Below are positions 42,454 to 52,563 of a stretch of DNA of 64,000 nucleotides, one piece after another (positions within the stretch are counted from its first letter, which is position 1; each line of letters begins with the position of its first letter). The translations under genes and the position numbers were made by a program. The notes below the pieces were generated by a model. It searched no databases and was not told the origin of the DNA. It worked only from the letters and a program-made list of their open reading frames with translations. The stretch comes from Tritrichomonas musculus (lineage: Eukaryota > Parabasalia > Tritrichomonadida > Tritrichomonadidae), in assembly GCA_039105265.1 (NCBI GenBank), contig JAPFFF010000020.1, positions 2,125,001 through 2,189,000 on the forward strand. Reading direction: 5' to 3'.

Positions 42454-45400
42454 CTACTCTATATTTGCGCACTTCTTCTCTAATGTAGCAAGTCTTGTCT
42501 CAAGGGTATCAATATATGCATCCTTCTGGTCTATCATTTCCTTCACTTCTGCTTTAGTAATATAAGCAGTCATATCTATATCTTCTAATGGATGCTTATT
42601 TTCAAGCTCTTTGATTTTCTCGCACATGAATGCTATTGTACCCTTTAAAGTATCGCGATATGTCTTTGCAATATTAATACATGTATCAAATGAAACCATC
42701 ATCTTATCAGCATCCTTCATTGTTATTTCAAGTTCAGGTTCATCATCTGTTTCTTCATGATATGCCCATGCAAGAATCTTTTCTAATACATCTTCCTCTG
42801 CTAATGTTTCTGGGTTATCATTACGACGGAACCAACTTGGAATATTAAATAATCCTATTCTATTTGCTACATATGCTTCTGCTGCTACTCCTGCTATAGC
42901 TGCTGCATCACCAGGATGATGTCTAACAAACTGCCATTGACCATGTAAGAACCTTCTAGCAACATAACCTACTGCTCCCATAATAACCTGGGTAGTTGCA
43001 CTTATAACACCATCTTGTTGGTACATTTCTATCACTCCATTCACAATATTAATTACATGTAGTCTTCTTCTATCTATTGTAGCAACTACATTTCCATTAT
43101 ATAGTACTTGTGTTATTTCTTCACCAGTTGTTTCATCTAATGTGTCATTAAAAGCTAAAAGATTACCATGAGAATAAATATTATCCATTAGTTCTCCTCT
43201 TTGTTCATCACTCATTTGTTCTATCATTCTTGCTGTTATTGCTGGTGTTGTTCCTGGTACTGTCCAAGTATCTGTTGTGGCAACAAGGTCATAATGCTGA
43301 TATCTAACTCCATTTGCATTGACTTCTATTTGTGAATTTATTCCAACAAATCGTACTTGACCTCCACTAATATTTGCTGTTGTTGGAGCAGAATAATCAA
43401 TAGTAGCAACAATTGGGTCAATAGTCTCTCCTCTATGGTCAATAATATTTATCCATGCCTCCATTGTTTGGTCATTCAAGTAAGGTTCTAAACCAATATC
43501 TCCATTTTGAACAAATGGTAAATTTAGTCTATCTTGCATCGATAATTGTTCAATATCTCTCGCTGTGTATGTTGTTCCATCCCATTCTATTGACCAATTA
43601 TTATCAGTAGCTCTATGTATTCTATCTGTCATCTCAATATCAGCTGGCCTTATTAGAGTCCTTCGTTGAAATACATTATTATGGATAATGAGTTGGTCAT
43701 TATAAAACAAATCATATACATTAAACCACTCTCTTCCATGATATTGGATACGTAAGATATCAGGATGATTAGCAACTAATGCATTTCGTTCTTCTCTTGT
43801 CAAATCAGCTATGTCTTCTAAGGTATACTGAGTTCCAGCAATATCAATAACAGGAACTTGATTCCTAAGTGCAATCGTAGTTGAAGCTGTATTTGTCATT
43901 GTAGTCTGTGGTACAGTTATATCTGTTCGAATCTCATCTGTTTCATCTGTAACAACTTGTGGCTGAACTTCTCTATGAGTTCTCACTAATGATTGTTCAG
44001 TGGTTGTGATAGTATTAGTTGCATTATCAGTATCATTATCAGTTATTGTAATCGAGGATGAATTAATATTTAATGTTTCAGTTCCATTCGTATCTGGTCT
44101 ATTCCTAAAGAAATTTAATACATTCGAACCAAGTGTAGCAATAGCATTTCCTAACTGAGTTAATGCATGTGTTGTAGATAGAACAACCTGTGTTGCTGAA
44201 AATGTTGATATAGCTCCAGCCACGGGTATTTGAACAGTTGTTGTAGTTGGCAAAAATCTTTCCATAGTCATCTTATCAGCCTTCAAATCAACATTCACCA
44301 AAAACTTACCTTGAAAGCCACTACCTCCATCACCAGGATATCCTCCACCTCCACCTCCTCCACCATTACCTCCTGGCCCAGGGAAAGGTGTTGTTTGATA
44401 TGTATTAATATTTACTGAGTTATTGGACATATTTAATGTTGAGAGTACCCCTGCAATCGATACTACTGAAGCTAGAATATTTAAAATCGTATTTGCAACT
44501 GATATACCTTGTTTAATGCTATCAGTATATTCATTATACATGGCTTGAATTCTCATTTGCTCAGCTAGATTATCAACTGTCTGTTTCAATAAAGCATAAT
44601 CATATTGCAATATGTCAGTAATTCCTCCAACAACATTTAAGTCTCTTCTCATCGTCATGATATTATCAGCCCATATAATCTTTGATGAATAAATATTTAA
44701 ATCTGTTGATATAGTTGAACAGTTTCTTGGATCTGGCTCTACTTCATAAAATTGTTCTTGTAAGATTATGTTAAATGGATTAACTTTTACATCAAATTCA
44801 AATAATTCTTTTTCCATGTATATTCGAATGTTCTTATGATTAAATCCTTCAATGATTTTAATGGAATACCTTTTTTCTCGATGATAATTAAATGATTCTA
44901 GACAAGGATTTGATCCATAAGTGTGCATGACTCCAGAATTAATACAGTGTTCAGGATGACAATCCCATTTTAATTCTGTTATGTTTCCATTAATATTTAA
45001 ATCTGCATAAACATATAATCCGTCTTCTTCTTTTAATCCGCTTGGTGCATCAACATACATTCTAGCTTGTTCATATTTATTTCCATCTTGTGTGAATGTA
45101 CCTGAACTGCTAGGATCAAAAACTGCAGTTGTTCCTACGTTTAATATGGTTCCATCTTTCTTAACAACTCTCCAATTTGTAAGATAGTCTTTTAGTATGT
45201 GAGCATAATTATCATCATCTGTTAAATCTTCTTTTATTGTTCCTTTTATCCATTTCCCAATTAGTTCGTTCTTTTTAATTATTATTGCTGGAGCTCCGCT
45301 ATTATTATTCATGTATGATATTTTTGCTGTAAACACATTTTGACAGTTATTTCCTGTCCAATTTTTCCCATCCCATATTAATTCCCAAGTGTGCCTAAAT

Positions 45401-46551
45401 AAATAGTCCTTGAACCTAAATACCATATTCAATGATAAATCATAATCTTTATCTATATCCCATCTCATACAATAATAATTAGATTCTTCATATACTTTTG
45501 ATGGTCTATATAAATATAATTGATCTGATTCTTTTAATGTAAAATATTTAGAGTCAGTAGAAGGAGTTGATATCTCATTATTCATAACCTTGTAGTCTAC
45601 TACTTTTGCATTATATTCTTGTCTAAATATTTCTAATAGTTCATAATCAATATCAATATCTATCTTATTTCCATCAGGGTCTACTATGGCATCTTCTGCT
45701 AATGTACGAGCATAAGCAATAGGAACTGGGTCATTACCCGATAATTTGATCATAATATATTCAAATCCATTAAAGAGTTTTTCAGCGATTGGACATATTA
45801 CATACAAAACTGCAAGAGCTCCGATAGAAACTGCTGCACCACCCAAGACGAAAGCTATTATTGTAATCCTCAACATATGAGGACAATTTTCCCAATATGT
45901 TCCTCTACCATCATTATCTTCACCTGTAAAGAATAAATATGTATCATTACCAAACTTCTTAACTCCATTCCATAAAGCTATAAATGGTCTTTTAATTAAC
46001 TTCCAAGCGTTTCCCCAGAATACTTCCCATGATGTACATGCTACATTAACTTCTTTATATCCTTTCTTCTTCAACTCATCAACTGTTTTAGTAGTTGGTG
46101 TGATTTCCTTAAAACCCTCTAGCATTTCTTCAAAGTCAGGGTCTATTTCACCAACAAAATTTTCTATTTCACTATCATAGTTAGTTACTTTAAATACTAT
46201 ATTTTCTTCTTTTATCTCCCCTGTAAGTGCGTCTTTTACGTTTCGATACCCTTCAAACACAATACATTTAAAATGAGACCAGAGAAAATAATATATATTA
46301 TATAATGTTTTCAGGGTTTGAATAAAGGCGTAATCGATTGTTTTATAGGTTAATTTAAAAGACATCTTAGCAAGATATAGAGTAGTCGAAATTATATTAT
46401 ACAATAAGCCTTTTATCCATCCAATTGTCTTTTTACTATATAACCAATACTTAGATACATTGATTGTGAGTTCTTCAGGGGCATTATTAACTGGAATCTT
46501 ATTTGTTATCAAATTCTTTAATTCATCAGTAGTGGGAATTTCATAAACCAT
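42454..46551 (-). CDS. Giant Polinton B membrane protein of unknown function
   Basis: The 1365 residues begin MVYEIPTTDELKNL. Hydrophobic helices lie near residues 60-100, at ITIIAFVLGGAAVSIGALAVL (about 232) and at about 690-720. They are separated by the domain shared with the neighbouring paralogue (WELIWDGKNWTGNNCQN and ADNIMTMRRDLNV). A Gly/Pro-rich linker (PGGNGGGGGGGGYPGDGGSG) follows. A region then repeats the pattern of an EDIADLTREER-like helix with WD-type strands, and a coiled-coil C-terminus (LETRLATLEKK) ends the protein. With the 1218-residue paralogue and the 396-residue protein upstream it forms a block of three co-oriented genes with spacings of 27 and 14 bp. An envelope-associated or entry-related role is possible but unproved. 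Confidence 0.75.
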   Translation of the reverse strand: MVYEIPTTDELKNLITNKIPVNNAPEELTINVSKYWLYSKKTIGWIKGLLYNIISTTLYLAKMSFKLTYKTIDYAFIQTLKTLYNIYYFLWSHFKCIVFEGYRNVKDALTGEIKEENIVFKVTNYDSEIENFVGEIDPDFEEMLEGFKEITPTTKTVDELKKKGYKEVNVACTSWEVFWGNAWKLIKRPFIALWNGVKKFGNDTYLFFTGEDNDGRGTYWENCPHMLRITIIAFVLGGAAVSIGALAVLYVICPIAEKLFNGFEYIMIKLSGNDPVPIAYARTLAEDAIVDPDGNKIDIDIDYELLEIFRQEYNAKVVDYKVMNNEISTPSTDSKYFTLKESDQLYLYRPSKVYEESNYYCMRWDIDKDYDLSLNMVFRFKDYLFRHTWELIWDGKNWTGNNCQNVFTAKISYMNNNSGAPAIIIKKNELIGKWIKGTIKEDLTDDDNYAHILKDYLTNWRVVKKDGTILNVGTTAVFDPSSSGTFTQDGNKYEQARMYVDAPSGLKEEDGLYVYADLNINGNITELKWDCHPEHCINSGVMHTYGSNPCLESFNYHREKRYSIKIIEGFNHKNIRIYMEKELFEFDVKVNPFNIILQEQFYEVEPDPRNCSTISTDLNIYSSKIIWADNIMTMRRDLNVVGGITDILQYDYALLKQTVDNLAEQMRIQAMYNEYTDSIKQGISVANTILNILASVVSIAGVLSTLNMSNNSVNINTYQTTPFPGPGGNGGGGGGGGYPGDGGSGFQGKFLVNVDLKADKMTMERFLPTTTTVQIPVAGAISTFSATQVVLSTTHALTQLGNAIATLGSNVLNFFRNRPDTNGTETLNINSSSITITDNDTDNATNTITTTEQSLVRTHREVQPQVVTDETDEIRTDITVPQTTMTNTASTTIALRNQVPVIDIAGTQYTLEDIADLTREERNALVANHPDILRIQYHGREWFNVYDLFYNDQLIIHNNVFQRRTLIRPADIEMTDRIHRATDNNWSIEWDGTTYTARDIEQLSMQDRLNLPFVQNGDIGLEPYLNDQTMEAWINIIDHRGETIDPIVATIDYSAPTTANISGGQVRFVGINSQIEVNANGVRYQHYDLVATTDTWTVPGTTPAITARMIEQMSDEQRGELMDNIYSHGNLLAFNDTLDETTGEEITQVLYNGNVVATIDRRRLHVINIVNGVIEMYQQDGVISATTQVIMGAVGYVARRFLHGQWQFVRHHPGDAAAIAGVAAEAYVANRIGLFNIPSWFRRNDNPETLAEEDVLEKILAWAYHEETDDEPELEITMKDADKMMVSFDTCINIAKTYRDTLKGTIAFMCEKIKELENKHPLEDIDMTAYITKAEVKEMIDQKDAYIDTLETRLATLEKKCANIE

Positions 46552-46565
46552 ATCATCTTGGTTAA

Positions 46566-47714
46566 CTAACTCATTTGGTGGCTCAGTTGGAGTAGGGTAG
46601 GCGTAGGCGTAGGTGTAGGCGTAGGTTCAGGTGTAGGAGTAGGTTCAGGTGTAGGTTCAGGTGTTGTTTCATCAATTTCTATTTTAACCTCATGTATTTC
46701 AGGTTCACCAGTTGTTTTATTAATTAAGCACATAGAAGTATTCCCACCTGTTAAGTTCAAGAGGGTCTCATAACTTATGGTTTGATCATTTAACGCATCT
46801 ATCCATTTAGTAATATTAGCAGCTGTTGTATTTGTTTTATTAACAAAGTCTTTCATGTTAGTTATGTTAGTCTCATTGACATCATAGGTAGTTTCATTAG
46901 TAGTTTCATTAACCTTTTCATCAACATATTTAACAGGTTCTACCTCAGTAAAATTAACAGTATTATTTGCTATCCATTTAGATATATTTTCATTACTTGT
47001 ACTTATATCTTGTATTATAGCGTCCATACTTTCTGGTTTCTTGTCCTCCGTTTCATAAGTTAAGGCTTGAGTAGTTTTATCTACATGTTCAACAATTATT
47101 TTTAAATCAGATAGTTTAGACCAATCAATACTAGGTGCAATTGCATTATTTACATCATCTATATTTTTAATCATTAAGTTCATTACATTTAGCATACCTT
47201 GATGATTCTGTGTAAGTGCTTCTATTAGTTTCTTGTGTGTACTAACATCATATGATTCTGTTATTATTTCTTTATCATTTACCTCACCTGTAAAATAGTT
47301 TAATGTAGCACCAGGTGCAATACCAGAATCTACGTCATCCTTCATTTTAGCTAGAAAGGTATGTAAATTAGTAGCACTATCTCGTAGTCTTTCATAGAGC
47401 TTATTGAAGCTTGCACAATATTGTATTTTTGGTGTCAGTGTACCGTCAGTATTCCATGTATAAATACCTTTCCCTGCCATAAGATTAAGCGCACCAAAGT
47501 TTTCGAATCCATTTTTTTCGAAATAATCACCAACTATTTTTTCATCTATTTCAGCTTTGTTGTAGATACAATTAAATTGCACCATTTCGCCAGGTTCAAT
47601 AGTGTTTTCAATGTTTAGTCGTTTACCATCTTCTTCATCAATAGTGATTTCTATATCATTTGATTTGAGTTTATATGCTTCCTTGCTCTTTGCAGAATAC
47701 AGTGCCAAAGACAT
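46566..47714 (-). CDS. Polinton B protein with a Thr-Pro-rich tail, function unknown
   Basis: I use the ATG at 47714 (MSLALYSAKSKEAYKL); the frame upstream of it opens only with TTG and overlaps the divergent gene. About 382 residues: a beta-rich N-terminus, a helical middle with heptad-like text (ENISKWIANNTVNFTEVEP), many N-x-T sites, and a C-terminal PEPTPTPEPTP repeat. The protein at 61103 has a similar (TP)n linker. The gene heads the minus-strand block of large proteins and is divergent, 18 bp apart, from the gene at 47733. The role is unknown; a surface or stalk protein would fit. Confidence 0.65.
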   Translation of the reverse strand: MSLALYSAKSKEAYKLKSNDIEITIDEEDGKRLNIENTIEPGEMVQFNCIYNKAEIDEKIVGDYFEKNGFENFGALNLMAGKGIYTWNTDGTLTPKIQYCASFNKLYERLRDSATNLHTFLAKMKDDVDSGIAPGATLNYFTGEVNDKEIITESYDVSTHKKLIEALTQNHQGMLNVMNLMIKNIDDVNNAIAPSIDWSKLSDLKIIVEHVDKTTQALTYETEDKKPESMDAIIQDISTSNENISKWIANNTVNFTEVEPVKYVDEKVNETTNETTYDVNETNITNMKDFVNKTNTTAANITKWIDALNDQTISYETLLNLTGGNTSMCLINKTTGEPEIHEVKIEIDETTPEPTPEPTPTPEPTPTPTPTPTLLQLSHQMS

Positions 47715-47732
47715 TTTATCAGAAATTAAATT

Positions 47733-48464
47733 ATGTTGTATAGTGTTCAGAGTCAACCAGGTAATTACAATACGGTAAGACTTAATATTGATATCCCATG
47801 GAAATGTCCATACGTGAAGTACTATGTTTCATCTATTAATACCAAAGCCAACATATTAATGACAACTGCGGAAGATTATTTAATATTTACTACATCAAAG
47901 AGTGAGGTACGAATTGATTTCGAGGAGATGTATACCTATTCATTTGGATATCTAGTCAAATTTCTAAATTCTCGTCAGACTACTATCACCTTCAAGAATA
48001 TCAATAACAGAACCATATCATTAACATCTACTGAAAATATTACATTCAAGGAAGGAAGTCATAGAGCAAAATTGATTACTGGTTTGTTCAACTGCAAGGA
48101 ATTTGATGTAAAAGCTAATGAAGAAAAAAATGTACCTGATCTACCTATACTTGATTTTGCCAATAAGTTGTATTTAGTTTCATTACAGGGTGTAGCAACT
48201 CATTCATCAATTGGAGACCAAGAATATACCCCAAGCATCCTAGCAAACATTGACACAATGATAATGGATCAAGAGGCAATGATAGTTAACTATGACATGA
48301 CTAAGCCAATAAAAATAAAAGTTAATACGGATTCATTAAAATATTTGGAAATGAGATTAGTTGATTTCATGTTTCAACCAGTAATATTAAAATCTCCTCT
48401 CTTCATTACCTTAAAAATAAAACCAAGCCAAGAGGCTGATATATATGACATCCTTACTAAATGA
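47733..48464 (+). CDS. Polinton B beta-rich protein, candidate minor capsid (penton-like)
   Basis: The 243 residues begin MLYSVQSQPGNYNTV. The sequence is almost entirely short beta strands and ends in LKYLEMRLVDFMFQPVILKS, then PLFITLKIKP. This pattern resembles the ends of single jelly-roll capsid proteins, but I cannot confirm the fold from sequence. It is divergent from the minus-strand block. Its 3' end overlaps the end of the convergent GIY-YIG gene by 8 bp. Confidence 0.55.
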   Translation: MLYSVQSQPGNYNTVRLNIDIPWKCPYVKYYVSSINTKANILMTTAEDYLIFTTSKSEVRIDFEEMYTYSFGYLVKFLNSRQTTITFKNINNRTISLTSTENITFKEGSHRAKLITGLFNCKEFDVKANEEKNVPDLPILDFANKLYLVSLQGVATHSSIGDQEYTPSILANIDTMIMDQEAMIVNYDMTKPIKIKVNTDSLKYLEMRLVDFMFQPVILKSPLFITLKIKPSQEADIYDILTK

Positions 48465-48780
48465 TAGCTCTGGGACAATGATATTGGATATAAGTCCTAA
48501 TAATATATATCATTTCATTCACATTCCCAACAAAGTACTCATTACCTATAAATGCGGTTCCATCTCTTGTTGTTGCTCTCTTATAATTTTCTTCAAATAT
48601 TGTTATTAATTCTTTTTCCACTTTTACTGAATCACTTACTGCTTCAATTATATATACTTCGCTGTCTTTTGGATATTGTCCCATTCTTGTTGCAATCTTA
48701 TTTGTTCTACCAATTTTGTATACAGGTTGATTAGAATAAGAAAATTCCCTTTCACGAATCAAATATATGTATTCTACCAT
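48457..48780 (-). CDS. GIY-YIG-like protein of the T5orf172/MUG113 type
   Basis: The 107 residues read MVEYIYLIREREFSYSNQ, then VYKIGRTNKIATRMGQY. That pattern (YIYLI...YKIGRT) is the hallmark of the T5orf172/MUG113 branch of GIY-YIG domains, common in large DNA viruses and their relatives. A later E (EKELITIFEENY) is in the expected region. Members are thought to be nucleases. It sits alone on the minus strand between two plus-strand genes, and its start is 55 bp from the polymerase start. Confidence 0.75.
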   Translation of the reverse strand: MVEYIYLIREREFSYSNQPVYKIGRTNKIATRMGQYPKDSEVYIIEAVSDSVKVEKELITIFEENYKRATTRDGTAFIGNEYFVGNVNEMIYIIRTYIQYHCPRAII

Positions 48781-48835
48781 TTTAGGGTTAATAAATATTT
48801 AGCGTGATATTTTTTTATTTCTTATTTACACTTAA

Positions 48836-51800
48836 ATGACATACCTCTTTGATATATCAGTTGACCTCTATTCGACTGCAAGAACGGAAGCAAGAAAAGA
48901 GTATAAGCAAAGGGTGAAAGACGTAAGAGACAAACGAAAGTTCAAGAAATATTTGAAAGAATTCATGACCAAGGCTAAGAAAGAAATATCATTTGACATA
49001 GATATAGGTGATGATGAGGATAAGAGACTTGCTTTCACTGAAACATTAAGACAATTACACAAAGAGAACAAGAAGAATATAGTAGTAAAAAGCGAATCAT
49101 TAGGTGGTGAGGAATACAAATGGTTTACACTTTCCAAGGCACGAAGATTAGATTCAACAATAGGACATATATCAGGGACAATAGACTTGAATGATGACTG
49201 TTCAGACAATAATCCTTGGGTTGGCAATGTATTCATCCCTGCAAAATACCAGTTGCTCTTCATTAAAAATAGAAAGAGAGGCAAGCAAACATCATTCACT
49301 ATTAATAAAGAAGATAATAAAGGTAAGTTGTATGAAGAAGAAGTTGAAGTCGACGAAGATTATCGCGATAATCCAGAAGGTGGATTCTTCCCTTATATTA
49401 ATCTTTCTGATTTAGACTTATCACAGTACCAAATATTCAAGACAGTTGATAAGAAGAACTATAAAGACAATTGTTTGGTATATGCTTGCATTCAGTCTGG
49501 AGTATTCACTGATGAGGAAATTAATTATTTACGCTTTATGGTCAAGACTAGGTTAATCCCCAATAACTTGATATACGATATAGCCAAGCAGTTTAAATGC
49601 CATTTTGTTGTAAGAAGGATTGATGAGAAATATGATGAAAGAAGCCAACTACAAATAAAAATAGATACAAGAAAGAGACCATGGGCCAAAGAGTATGACC
49701 GAATTGTTGACTTATTACTGTACAAGAACCATTACATGATATATAAACCCCTAAATGGTGTTAAACCTATGGCAATATTTCGCAAGCTATTTAAAGAAGG
49801 AAAGTTCAGAGAGATAAAGAACTGTGAAATGAATATCTTAGCAACGAATGAATACAACTCTCACTTAGCGGATTATACAGACCTTGAATATGATCCTGAA
49901 TTGTGCTGTAAACTAATAGATTCATCAGAGACGAAAAAGGAGAGAGAGTGGAGTAGGATTTATTATTCTGATTTTGAAACTAATACCACTGTATCACCCC
50001 ATATGCCTTATCTAAATATTACTGTGTACAGGACCAAAGAGTTAATTCATAAAATGATATTTGATGGAACCAATATCGCTGACAGATTACTAAAGTCATT
50101 GGAGAACAATTCTCTCATTTACTTCCATAACCTTAAATATGATGCTTGTTTCTTTATAAATACTCCTGGATGGGATGTACAAATAACAGAGAGAAGTGGA
50201 ACGATTCTGCAAATAGTCATGACAAAGTATAAACCTAACAAGAGATTAACTTTCCGCAATAGCTACTCTATCATCCCTGCTGCATTAGCTTCATTTGGTA
50301 AGATGTTTCAGTTACCAGTTCATAAAGAGGTAATGGCCTATAAAATATATACTGAAAGGAACATAAATAGGAAAACTGTCTCTGCGCTTGAATTTCAACT
50401 ACAGTATTACTTAGAGAACCAAGACAAGAAACCATTGACACAGATAAAACAAGACTGGAAGCAATTAATAGATAATGCAAAAGCTTGTGGTGCATATGTT
50501 GGAGGAGCTATTGATATTATGAAGTATGCTATCTATTATTGCAAACTGGATTGCATAGTATTGATGAAGGGAGTAGAGAAATTTAATAGAGATCTGGTAG
50601 AAGTATTTAAGCAGACGAAGACAAAGATGCTTGATGTCCATAACTTTATATCCATTAGCTCTATTGGCTACTATTATGCATATAAATTTGGTTGCTTTGA
50701 TGGGTGTTATCAACTTAGTGGTAAACCACAAAACTTCATTCAGAGATGCGTTAGTGGAGGTAGAACAATGACAGCTAATAATGAAAAGCAATATATAGAG
50801 GAAAGGATACAAGATTTTGATGCAGTCAGTTTATATCCTAGTGCAATGAGTATTATGTCTGGTGTACCTAAAGGAGTGCCAGAAGTAATTCGCCTGGAGG
50901 CCTCAGGTACTAATCGTGCGGGCCCATCGGATATGTTTACAAAGGAATTATTAGATTTTGATCAGTTCTTCATTGAAATCAATATCAAGAAGATCAAGTG
51001 CAAGGCTGACAAACCATATAAATTTGGTCAAATATTTAGTAGGAACGATCAAGGGTCAAAAATATTTAACAACAACCCCATCAACAATTATTACATAGAC
51101 AAGAGAGCTTTTATGGACTTGATGGAGTTTTATGATTTCGATTATGAGTTTATTAGAGGATATTACTTTGACAAAGGATTCAACAACAAGATTAATGTAT
51201 TTATAGAGAAATTGTTCAATCTAAGAAGGAGATACCAAGATGCTAACAATCCATTGCAACAAACCATTAAACTACTTCTTAATTCCATTTACGGAAAATC
51301 TATCCTAAAGGCAACAACAACTGAAACTAAATGCATACCAAAAGATAAAGCCATTAAATATATATGGAAGAACTATAATTACATAACAGAGGTGATAGAG
51401 AACAAGTCAATTGATAATGTATATGTTAAGAAGGTTAAACCAATAAACAGTCATTTTAATTTACCTCATTTTGGTGCTAGTGTCTTGTCATGGAGCAAAC
51501 ATTTAATGAATAGGGTAATGAGTACAGCTGAGCAAAATGGAATAGACATCTACTATACTGATACAGATAGCGTACACGTTAGAGAAATAGATGTACCAAG
51601 GATAGCTGAGGTGTTCAAGAAAAAATATGGGAAGGAGTTGATTGGTAAGAAGATGACACAGTTTCATTGTGACTTTGATTCGTTTAATGGTGCTGTCGGT
51701 AGTGTTCATTCAAGGAAATTAATAGCATTAGGAAAGAAAAGTTACTTAGATATCCTAGTTGATGAAAAAGGTAATGAAGGCTATCACATCCGTATGCGTG

Positions 51801-51988
51801 GAGTACCCAAGCAATGCATATTAAACAAGTGTAAACGAATGAATATTACAGTAGAGGAGTTATATGAAAGGATGTATCACGGAGAAGAAATTACATTTAA
51901 TTTATTAGATGGTTCCAATTGCTTCAGAAAGAGTAATTCTTATCAACAAATTAATATTCCGGTTTTTGAAAGAAAGATGAAATTTTAA
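48836..51988 (+). CDS. polB: Protein-primed family B DNA polymerase (Polinton B)
   Basis: This 1050-residue protein has exonuclease motifs YYSDFETN (near residue 378), YFHNLKYDACF and YCKLDCIVL. The polymerase motifs are A, DFDAVSLYPSAMS (near 660), B, NSIYGKS, and C, YYTDTDSVH (near 906). The N-terminal region contains KDNCLVYACIQSG followed later by KNHYMIY, the arrangement of Cys and His expected for an OTU-like cysteine protease domain; the same arrangement is seen in element A. It would copy the linear element from a terminal protein. It starts a plus-strand run with the HNH gene 11 bp downstream. Confidence 0.92.
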   Translation: MTYLFDISVDLYSTARTEARKEYKQRVKDVRDKRKFKKYLKEFMTKAKKEISFDIDIGDDEDKRLAFTETLRQLHKENKKNIVVKSESLGGEEYKWFTLSKARRLDSTIGHISGTIDLNDDCSDNNPWVGNVFIPAKYQLLFIKNRKRGKQTSFTINKEDNKGKLYEEEVEVDEDYRDNPEGGFFPYINLSDLDLSQYQIFKTVDKKNYKDNCLVYACIQSGVFTDEEINYLRFMVKTRLIPNNLIYDIAKQFKCHFVVRRIDEKYDERSQLQIKIDTRKRPWAKEYDRIVDLLLYKNHYMIYKPLNGVKPMAIFRKLFKEGKFREIKNCEMNILATNEYNSHLADYTDLEYDPELCCKLIDSSETKKEREWSRIYYSDFETNTTVSPHMPYLNITVYRTKELIHKMIFDGTNIADRLLKSLENNSLIYFHNLKYDACFFINTPGWDVQITERSGTILQIVMTKYKPNKRLTFRNSYSIIPAALASFGKMFQLPVHKEVMAYKIYTERNINRKTVSALEFQLQYYLENQDKKPLTQIKQDWKQLIDNAKACGAYVGGAIDIMKYAIYYCKLDCIVLMKGVEKFNRDLVEVFKQTKTKMLDVHNFISISSIGYYYAYKFGCFDGCYQLSGKPQNFIQRCVSGGRTMTANNEKQYIEERIQDFDAVSLYPSAMSIMSGVPKGVPEVIRLEASGTNRAGPSDMFTKELLDFDQFFIEINIKKIKCKADKPYKFGQIFSRNDQGSKIFNNNPINNYYIDKRAFMDLMEFYDFDYEFIRGYYFDKGFNNKINVFIEKLFNLRRRYQDANNPLQQTIKLLLNSIYGKSILKATTTETKCIPKDKAIKYIWKNYNYITEVIENKSIDNVYVKKVKPINSHFNLPHFGASVLSWSKHLMNRVMSTAEQNGIDIYYTDTDSVHVREIDVPRIAEVFKKKYGKELIGKKMTQFHCDFDSFNGAVGSVHSRKLIALGKKSYLDILVDEKGNEGYHIRMRGVPKQCILNKCKRMNITVEELYERMYHGEEITFNLLDGSNCFRKSNSYQQINIPVFERKMKF

Positions 51989-51999
51989 TTTTAGTATAC

Positions 52000-52563
52000 A
52001 TGGAAGCTAAATATATCGCCCTAAAAGATTTCATGGATTATGAAATATTAGATAAATATCCATTCACAATTAGGAGAAAAAGAGATGGATATGAAATTAG
52101 TGAGTGGTTTGATAGAAAAGGTTATGCTGTTATAAAATTAAATGGAAAACATTTTAAGAAGCACAGGATTGTAGCACAACAATTCATTCCAAACCCTGAT
52201 AACTTACCTCAAGTGGACCATATTAATCATAATAGAGCTGATTATAGAATAGAGAACTTAAGGTGGATTACAAATCAGGAAAACTGTATGAACAAGTCTA
52301 AGCAAGGAGGTATTGAGTACACATTCATTGATAAACTTGATGAAGATGAATCTTTTGAAATTACAAGATATGGTGAACATGAATTTCATAATTATTACTT
52401 TAACTTAGTTGATGAACAGTTTTATTTGAAAACTCATGACGACATGTATAGAAGATTGCATATAAATAATGATAGAGGATCTGAGTGTGTATTTATGAAA
52501 GATGTAAATGGTAAGCTAAGAAAAATAAGTATAAAACAATTCCGTAAACGTTATGATATCTAA
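52000..52563 (+). CDS. HNH endonuclease with NUMOD4-like N-terminus
   Basis: This 187-residue protein has the NUMOD4-like segment DYEILDKYPFTIRRKRDGYE (residues 14-31). The HNH core is LPQVDHINHNRADYRIENLRW (about 69-89), followed by the usual N-rich end (TNQENCMN). This is the architecture of free-standing homing endonucleases in phages and large viruses. The C-terminal 90 residues are specific to this group and shared with the second copy at 55657. It lies 11 bp behind the polymerase gene. Its stop codon is at the edge of an inverted repeat. Confidence 0.85.
   Translation: MEAKYIALKDFMDYEILDKYPFTIRRKRDGYEISEWFDRKGYAVIKLNGKHFKKHRIVAQQFIPNPDNLPQVDHINHNRADYRIENLRWITNQENCMNKSKQGGIEYTFIDKLDEDESFEITRYGEHEFHNYYFNLVDEQFYLKTHDDMYRRLHINNDRGSECVFMKDVNGKLRKISIKQFRKRYDI

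Noticed and set aside
39282-46000. Plus-strand frames of 60-165 codons under the large Polinton genes
   Set aside because: They are antisense shadows of the long minus-strand genes and have no independent support.
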